This document shows, piece after piece, positions 57,580 to 64,000 of a DNA stretch of 64,000 bases (its first letter is position 1; each line of letters begins with the position of its first letter). The stretch spans positions 239,132 to 303,131 of the forward strand of contig MNCI01005370.1 in assembly GCA_015680685.1 (NCBI GenBank). Direction: 5' to 3'. Position numbers and translations under genes: made by a program. The DNA comes from Gnetum montanum (lineage: Eukaryota > Streptophyta > Gnetopsida > Gnetales > Gnetaceae). The notes under the pieces were generated by a model. The model saw nothing but the letters and a program-made list of their open reading frames with translations, did no database searches and was not told where the DNA came from.

Positions 57580-60140
57580 ATGTCTTCTTCTTCGTATGAA
57601 AGAGCCTCATTGCCTAGGTCTAAAATGGGAAAAAGTTGGCGGCGTAATACACATGATGTTGATCCGCTAGTCCTTCAACAAGTTTGAGTGGTATATATTC
57701 ATCCCAATGAGTATATACCAGACTTCACCTTTATCCTCCATCAAGATGAACAACTACATTGACGAGACTTAGAAGGTAACATAGTGTTACCTCCCGATCG
57801 TTCAGTCTAGAGCATGCTTCTTTGTGCTCTCACATGAATTGGCATGCCACCCTTACACGTAGAATACATTGTGCAAGACCATGACTCAAGATAATACCAT
57901 CCCATAGAGGCACAACATCAAAGGGAATTGCAACAGGAGAGACATCATAAGTCTTTGAAGGGCAAGTGGTCCCAGGATGCCCCACATGTCTTAAATGAAA
58001 ATGAGGGTGGTGAACCTACCTCAGGCAGTCGGCCACACAACGATGTTCCTTCCCTTGACTTTGGCCAAGGGGTTGTGTATTAGAACCTTCATTCCACTAT
58101 TCATAACCTAGGTTCTGATACCCATGGGCACAAAGNCGTGATTAGGGCCTAGACTGCAGAAGAGAAGGTAGTAGACATTGTCATGGTGATGGTTCTTCTT
58201 CTTCTTCACCTTCATCATCTCCTTCATCCTCTCTTTCAATATCCAGATGTGGTCATAAAGAAAAAGACCATGGGGATAAAGGTAGGCAAAGAGGAAGTCA
58301 TAGATGAAACAACTAGGAAAGGGAACGAGGGCACTCTAGAAAGTCCCAACATAGAAGAAGGGAGAGTAGGGAACAACGTAGGCATCATAGAAACCATGGA
58401 CTAGATGATCACGATAAACCCCTCCTCACTACTCAAAGTATGTTGGACATAATTGAGTCTGTTAGAATTCCAACAAGGCATTAGAAAGATAGTAGGATCA
58501 AGAGATTAGATATGAAAAACATCTCACGATTTGAAGGGGGATACAATGTTGATCCCTAGAATCATTTACAAGCATTCAATGATGCATGTGCCTTATGAAA
58601 CATAGAGAATGAATGGAAAAAAATTAAGTTGCTCCCATGGACATTAGTTAAAGAAGCAAAAAGCTAGTATCAATCTTTAGAACTAGAATCTATTCATAGG
58701 TGCAGTACTATGTTAGAACTATTTAATGACAAGTACCAAACGTACTCCCGAGTGTCTAACTTCTAAAAGAAAATCCAAGGCTAGAAACAAGGAGGACATG
58801 AACCCTTGAATGCTACCATGGGCTAATACTATGCATTGTTACATCATTGTCCTGGCCATGGTTATTTGCAAAGGGATCAATTGTGCCATCTCGTGGATGG
58901 GCTTAGGCATGAAATGAGAAGAATCCTTGGGACTTATGCCCAAGGAAGACTATCCGAGCTTAGGTCCCATCAAATTCAAAGACTATTGGAGGAAGAAGGT
59001 GAGCCATAGAAGAGAGAAAGTATGGAAGAGTATAACTGAGATCCTTCCCTTCGGAAGAGGAGAGTAATATTTTGTAAGGATGAAGAAGAGTCACCACTCG
59101 CAGAGATGGCGAATAAGAAAACTTTGCCTATCGAAAAGATGACATCAGAAGTTTTGACAAAGGTAGACCAAATGTGGGATTCCCTAGACAATAGATTTCA
59201 AACTGTTCTTAAAATAGTAGAGGAGTCTAGAGAGCAAGGTAGTGAGAAAAGAAAAAAGAAAGAGGTTGAACATGCACATAGCAAGGGTAAGAGCAAAGTT
59301 GCCATTATTGAAGAGGTTGTGGATTTGGAAATTGACAATGATAGTGAATGTGAGATATGTCAATATGACCATCCTAAGGATTTTTGCCCTGTAATCTCAC
59401 ATCTACAGAAGTTTGGGATGTATGCACTCAACCCACGATTAAACAAAAGGCAAACACCCTGAAGGTTACCTTATCCTCAAGGTAACCCAAGGCAGTTCCA
59501 CCAACCCTTAACATATTATCCTAGTGGAACTCCACCATAATTGATTGAGCAATATCAATAGTGGTAGCACCCATAATCATGGGAAATGCCACCACCAAGG
59601 TAACAATATCCTTACTAGCAACCTGACCCATATGGATATTATGTGCAGTAGCCACTCTTCCCACGTGACTCTATTGGTCATGTCAATCCTCAACCTCACT
59701 ACCAAGCCCATGAGTATTATGGGACTCCCTATTCTAGGGGCAATATCTTGCAAGCATATCATCCTTCTCATTGGATCGCATCTCTTCCAGCAATGGCTCC
59801 ACTACCACCTACTCCAGCTATGCAAGGTGAAATCCCTACCTAGCCATAGCAACATAATGCCATGAGGGTTGTTAACTCTCAACCTACTATTGGTTCCAAA
59901 AACCACATGAAGAAAATACCTTTCTTTAGGACCAACAGTCCAACCAAGCCCTTGCAATCACAAGTAGCTGATTCTTTAGATGCCTTAATATCAATCAAAA
60001 CTTTGGATCCCCATTCAACCCAATCACTGCACTCAATGCATACGGTCATGCTAACACATGCCATCACCAATTGGTTCAAAGTTGGCCACCTTCCTAGGAA
60101 ATTCTCTGATCCTGGGAGTCCTTTGATATACTTACAGATC
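57580..60140 (+). pseudogene. gag: G3 gag
   Basis: Starts at ATG 57580. The N-terminal block (YIHPNEYIPDFTFILHQDEQ) is interrupted by stops, for example TGA for Trp just before VVYIHPNEY and TGA for the Trp of HWRD. A frameshift near the N at 58136 changes frame. The core runs 58500-59000 (ISRFEGGYNVDP, LLHHCPGHGYLQRDQLCHLV, ILGTYAQGRLSELRSHQIQ). An intact 118-codon piece (59106-59462) holds the zinc knuckle CEICQYDHPKDFC at 59350-59388. A Pro/Gln/Tyr-rich tail follows, then HAITNWFKVGHLPRKF leads into protease. Confidence 0.84.
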
Positions 60141-60660
60141 ATTGGAAATGTGTCATGAAAGGGTCTTTTGGATTTAGGTTCCAGTGTTAACTTGATTTCT
60201 CAAGAAATGTACCAGGCCTGGAACCTGCCTCCATTGAAAAAGAGCAACATCTGTCTAGAGTTGGTTGACCAGTCCATCACTATCCCATTGGGACTGGTGG
60301 AAGAAATTGTTACCACTATTTGTGGGTGGTCATACCCAACTGACTTCCTAGTGATTTAGGTAAACAACAATAAGGGGGACTTCCCAATCATAATGGGAAG
60401 AGCATGGCTAAGCACCATCGATGTACACCTAGGAATCCACAATTTTTTGCTAGAAATATCAAAGGAAAATTTATTCAGAAAGATTAGGAAGAAGAAATTT
60501 CCGTGCATCACATACATTGACACAGGGTGTAATTGTGTGCAGAGGTCATGGTTTGTGCAAATTTTAGCATTGCCTACATGCAATCAGTGTGCACAAGTGA
60601 TTAACATACAAAGATTCCTATATGTAGCAGCCACACAATAGGAAGACACCCAATGACTGA
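60141..60660 (+). pseudogene. G3 aspartic protease
   Basis: GLLDLGSSVNLISQEMYQAW with catalytic Asp near 60171-60173, then LPPLKKSNICLELVDQSI, WSYPTDFLVI, a stop, and FPIIMGRAWLSTIDV. Both halves of the retropepsin fold are present. One TAG at 60357 breaks the frame. Confidence 0.85.
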
Positions 60661-60839
60661 TAGCTGATCAAGAAAGTAGTTCACTCATATGCATGGAACC
60701 AGTTGAGGGTTTGACTTTTGCTTACATCGATAGCATAGATGCATTAGAGCAAGTCCACCACCAAGTTCCAAGTCTTAACCTTGAAAATATCAACTAGGGG
60801 AAGTTGTAAATCCCTGAGAAATTTAAGCAGGAGCTCCTC

Positions 60840-61760
60840 AAGCTAAAACCATTGCCCACTGGTATGGAATACACGTTTCTTAAAAATGAAAAATCAATAA
60901 TTATCAATGCTAAGCTTACTCCTCAATAGCAAGAAGAGTTGTTGAAGGTAATAAATAAATGGTCGGAAGCCTTCGCTTAGTCATATCCTGAATTAACTAG
61001 AATAGATTCTAGGATATGCCAACATAGAATTTACACTAACCCCTCCATGAAGCCTCAAAGACAACCGCGGAGGTGTTTGAATCCAAAGTGGAAGCAAGTA
61101 GTCAAGGAAGAAATCGAACAACTTCTCAAGGCTGGGTTCAGATACCCCATTGCTGATAGAAAATGGGTTAGCACCTTAGTTATTATGCCTAAAAATGGAG
61201 GCAAATGGAGGATGTGCATATATTTCAGGATAATAAATATGGCAACATTCAAAGATTACTTTCCATTGCCATTTTTTGGCCAAGTGTTAGACACCATCGC
61301 AGGGCATCGCTACTATAGTTTTCTGGATGGATATAGTGGATATAATCAAATACAAATAGCCCCAGAAGACCAAGCTAAGACTACGTTCACTGGTCCTTAG
61401 GAAATGTTTGCATACAAATAGATGTCTTTTGGCTTGTGCAATGCCCCTGCAACATTTCAACGACTCATTCTAAGCATATTCCAACAACAGATAGGGAATG
61501 GCATGGAGGTCTTTATGGACGACTTCTCCACTTATGGAGCAAACTTTGATCAAGCCTTGGATTGGTTGGAGCAAATGTTAAAAAGATGTGTAGAAACCAA
61601 TTTGAGGCTCAATTGGTAGAAAAGCCATTTAATGGTCCAAGAAGGCATAGTACTGGGGCACAAAATCTCACACATAGGGATAGAGGTAGACCCCAAGAAA
61701 ATCAAAATTATCCAAGGAATTACCCATCAACCAAAAACTATCAAAGATATTTAGTCATTC
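60840..61760 (+). pseudogene. G3 reverse transcriptase
   Basis: RT motifs in order: KEEIEQLLKAGFRYPIADRK, VSTLVIMPKNGGKWRMCI, YFRIINMATFKDYFPLPF (the first catalytic Asp of the usual DFRxLN has become Tyr), YSFLDGYSGYNQIQI, MSFGLCNAPATFQRL and the catalytic FMDD box at 61512-61523. LGHKISHIGIEVD and FLRHIGSYRRFI follow in a frame with stops. The enzyme copied the element RNA into DNA. TAG stops at 61398 and 61618 and the Asp-to-Tyr change inactivate it. Confidence 0.88.
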
Positions 61761-62320
61761 CTTAGACATATTGGCTCCTATAGGAGATTTATTGAGAACT
61801 TTTCAAAGGTTTCCAAACCATTGGTGGAATTAACGAAAAAGGATGTACCTTTTGAGTGGACGAGGGAATGCGAATTAGCTTTTCAAACTCTAAAATAGAA
61901 GCTAGTAGAAACACCCATTCTACAAGCTTCTGCTTGGTCCAAACCATTCATTATCATGACTAACGCATCCAACTATGCTTTAAAGCCGTACTAACATAGT
62001 TAGATGACCAGAAGCATCCTTATTACATCCACTATGCAAGTAGAAGTATCACTGGTGCACAACTTAACTACACTCCATAGGGAAAGAATTAATGGTTGTA
62101 GTGTTTGCACTAGAAATGTTTAGACACTATGTATTGGAATATAAAGTATATATACATATAGATCATAGTGCAATTTAGTTCCTTATGAATAAGCCAATGG
62201 TAAGCCCTCGTATCATATGATGGCTTGTAATCTTACAAGAGTTTGATTTAATAATGATTAATCGCAAAGGCACCGAGAATGTAGTTGCTAATCATTTATC
62301 TCGGTTGTAATGGGACAACA
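61761..62320 (+). pseudogene. G3 connection and RNase H region
   Basis: SKPLVELTKKDVPFEW, CELAFQTLK and PILQASAWSKPFIIMTNASN are the linker and the start of RNase H, where the usual catalytic Asp of 'TDAS' is Asn. Further on, a frameshifted stretch keeps VVFALEMFRHYVL, FDLIMINRKGTENVVAN and HLSRL-like phrases. The domain is broken by frameshifts and stops. Confidence 0.72.
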
Positions 62321-62439
62321 AAGAGGATAAGTATCCAATTTCTAATCATTTCCTTGATGAATTCCTCTTTGTTGGTGTAGTGAATAATCAATCACCCATG
62401 GAGACAAACTGGTACAGTAGCATTCTTACCTATCTCCTC

Positions 62440-63760
62440 ACCCAAAAAACACCACAAGAGTTAAACCTTAAGAAGAAACAATAGTTTCTTCACCAAGCCA
62501 AGTACTTTATGGAGATCAATAGGCAACTTTATAAAGTGTGTCTCGATGGCTTGGTTCGATGGTGTGTTCTCGATATAGATCAACTGCGAGTTCTCCAAGA
62601 TGCTCATGAGGGTCCTTGTGGGGGTCATTATGCTGGGAGACAAATGGCCATCAAGATCCTGCTTTCAGGATATTATTCGCCTACATTATTTCGGGACACC
62701 CATCGTTTCATCCAATCTTGTGGGTGCTGTCAACGTGATGGGAGAATGACTGCTAGAATGGAGAATCTGCAACAATGGATTCAACCATTAGAACCCTTCG
62801 ACAGTTGGGGAATTGATTTTATGGGGCTGATTACACCAATGTCCAGTGGAAAAGCTTATATTATTATTTTCGTTGATTACCTAACTAAATGGATAGAAGA
62901 AGTTGTTGTTAAGGATTGTACATCATCTACATCTACATAATTTGTTCAACAATAAATCATAAATAGGTTTGGTGTGCCTCATGTGCTTATTTCAAACAAT
63001 GGTACACACTTCATAGGTGTAACTTTTCATAAATTAATGCAATGCTTAGGAGTTGAACACAAACTGAAAACACCATACCACCCCTAAGGAAATGGTCAAG
63101 CCGAAGTCACCAACAGGGAGATTACAAAGATATTGAAAAAAACTATTAGCAAGTTTAGGTGAGACTGGAGCACTAAACTGAACAATGCTCTTTGGGCATA
63201 CTGCTCCACATGGAAACTTCCTATAGGCTACTCTCCGTATGAGTTAGTGTATAGTAAATTACCAATGCTTCCCATTCAAACTGAGCTCCGTACACTATCC
63301 ATGGCATGTGACCTCAAGCTTGACCTTGATCTAGCACAGAAACAACAATTAGTAATCCTTAACTTGCTAGATGAAAACCAACTAGCTACCCTGTCATCTA
63401 AAAAATTGCACAAGGCCTTCAATAAATAATGTCATGACCTAAGAATTAGGAAATTTAAATATCAACTAGGAGATAAGGTTCTCTACTGGAATCCCACATA
63501 TGTGCTGCAATGTACTAAATTTAAAACACTACGGGAAGGACCTTATATTATTTATGCAACTTTTTCTTCACGGGCCATGACAATATACAAAATTGAGAGC
63601 CCAGATAAGAAACTTTTGGTTAATGTGCAAAAAACCAAACCTTTCCAGGAGCTTAGGATAGCCAGTACACATGCTACCTCTCTTGATGGACAACTCTGCT
63701 TACTATTTCGGATCTCCTCCTTCCAACTTAGTCATGGGGGAGCTGGCCACCTATGCTAAC
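62440..63760 (+). pseudogene. G3 integrase, DD(35)E geometry with second Asp mutated
   Basis: A 143-codon frame (62509-62940) holds the HHCC zinc region (DAHEGPCGGHYAGRQ, then QSCGCCQRDGR) and the first catalytic Asp in WGIDFMG (62815-62817). The second catalytic residue is Asn in ISNNGTHF (62995-62997, GAC to AAC). The Glu is kept in GQAEVTNREI (63103-63105), 35 residues on. A stop lies in YHP-stop-GNGQ. The C-terminal part (63502-63759) ends with KIESPDKKLLVNVQKTKPFQ. It inserted element DNA into the genome. Confidence 0.88.
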
Positions 63761-64000
63761 CATTCTAAGCCCTCATTTCTTTTTGAATTTTTGTTTTACA
63801 CATTTTTTTTCACATATTTTTGTTTTACACATTTTTCCAACTTTTCTTATTTATGTTTTACACCATCATTCATATTTTTACTATTTTTTTGATTGCTTGA
63901 TTTACTTTTATTCATCATCCAATAAGTGCTCATGATGGTGGATTGACTTATATCATATTGATTGCTAATGTTTGGGTTTTACCTTTGAATTATGATGCTA
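63761..64000 (+). other. G3 3' internal region, start
   Basis: T-rich untranslated DNA after integrase. AGTCATGGGGGAGC at 63732-63745 resembles sequence in G1 (near 30286) and G2 (minus strand, near 19630). Confidence 0.6.

Larger units (their letters stand above)
56537..64000 (+). mobile_element. G3: Ty3/gypsy LTR retrotransposon with full domain order, 3' end outside the window
   Basis: 5' LTR 56537-57442, tRNA-Asp-type primer site, then gag, protease, RT, RNase H and integrase in the order that defines Ty3/gypsy. The 3' LTR is not reached. RT and integrase resemble the Athila/Tat branch (MSFGLCNAPATFQR and FMDDFSTYG, with a GPYIIYA-type integrase tail). It is inserted in the 3' LTR of G4. 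At least two frameshifts (near 58136 and between 61619 and 62509), many stops and a mutated integrase Asp show it is dead. It is still the best-preserved copy here. Confidence 0.9.

Noticed and set aside
61047-63760. Endogenous pararetrovirus as source of the RT
   Set aside because: LTR, tRNA-Asp primer site, integrase after RNase H and close likeness to G1 and G4 show a Ty3/gypsy retrotransposon. No movement-protein motif seen.

Overview
The window looks like intergenic DNA of a land plant with a large, retrotransposon-packed genome. The one convincing host gene, a class III secretory peroxidase, is a family confined to plants. The nested and heavily decayed LTR elements use plant-type tRNA-Asp or tRNA-Met primer sites. 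Nested, ancient, CpG-depleted elements would fit a gymnosperm, but the sequence alone does not prove that. There are two assembly gaps (9995-10591 and 28426-29296) and single N bases at 6079, 18022, 48157 and 58136.

Layout from left to right. An old transposon ORF relic (1-1285, continuing at 8191) is interrupted by E1, a pol-less LTR element (1286-8190) with a large internal tandem duplication. Next come a 29-bp minisatellite (9205-9496), the first gap, fragments of low-copy genes including a receptor-kinase piece (about 11600-12480), and a retropepsin relic. G2 (14111-21897, minus strand) is a Ty3/gypsy-like element that keeps gag and a plant-transposon-type third ORF but has no pol. C1 (about 21898-33780, minus strand) is a Copia-like element split by G1 (24465-31863, plus strand), whose two LTRs and perfect 5-bp target duplication (CTTTT) prove the nesting.

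The peroxidase gene (35237-36811, five exons, 328 aa) lies in an island of low-copy DNA from about 34 to 43 kb. That island also holds a coding relic on the minus strand (39216-39905), a four-copy tandem repeat (41161-41793) and two LINE-tail-like fragments (42535 and 43125). The right part contains E2 (44850-48693, gag and protease only), a 2.9-kb stretch without recognisable genes, G4 (51565-56536, gag, protease and part of RT) and, inserted in the 3' LTR of G4, G3 (56537 to beyond the window end). G3 carries the full gag-protease-RT-RNase H-integrase order.

G1, G2, G3 and G4 form one superfamily. Their LTRs begin at or near TGATGAG and end CTCATCA, and they are followed by a decayed tRNA-Asp primer site. 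They share related gag proteins, but their U3 regions carry different palindromic or tandem arrays. All are inactive: many W and Q codons have become stops by C-to-T or G-to-A changes, and catalytic Asp residues are lost in the G4 protease and the G3 integrase. No CRISPR array, rRNA gene, intact tRNA gene or bacterial-type operon was seen.
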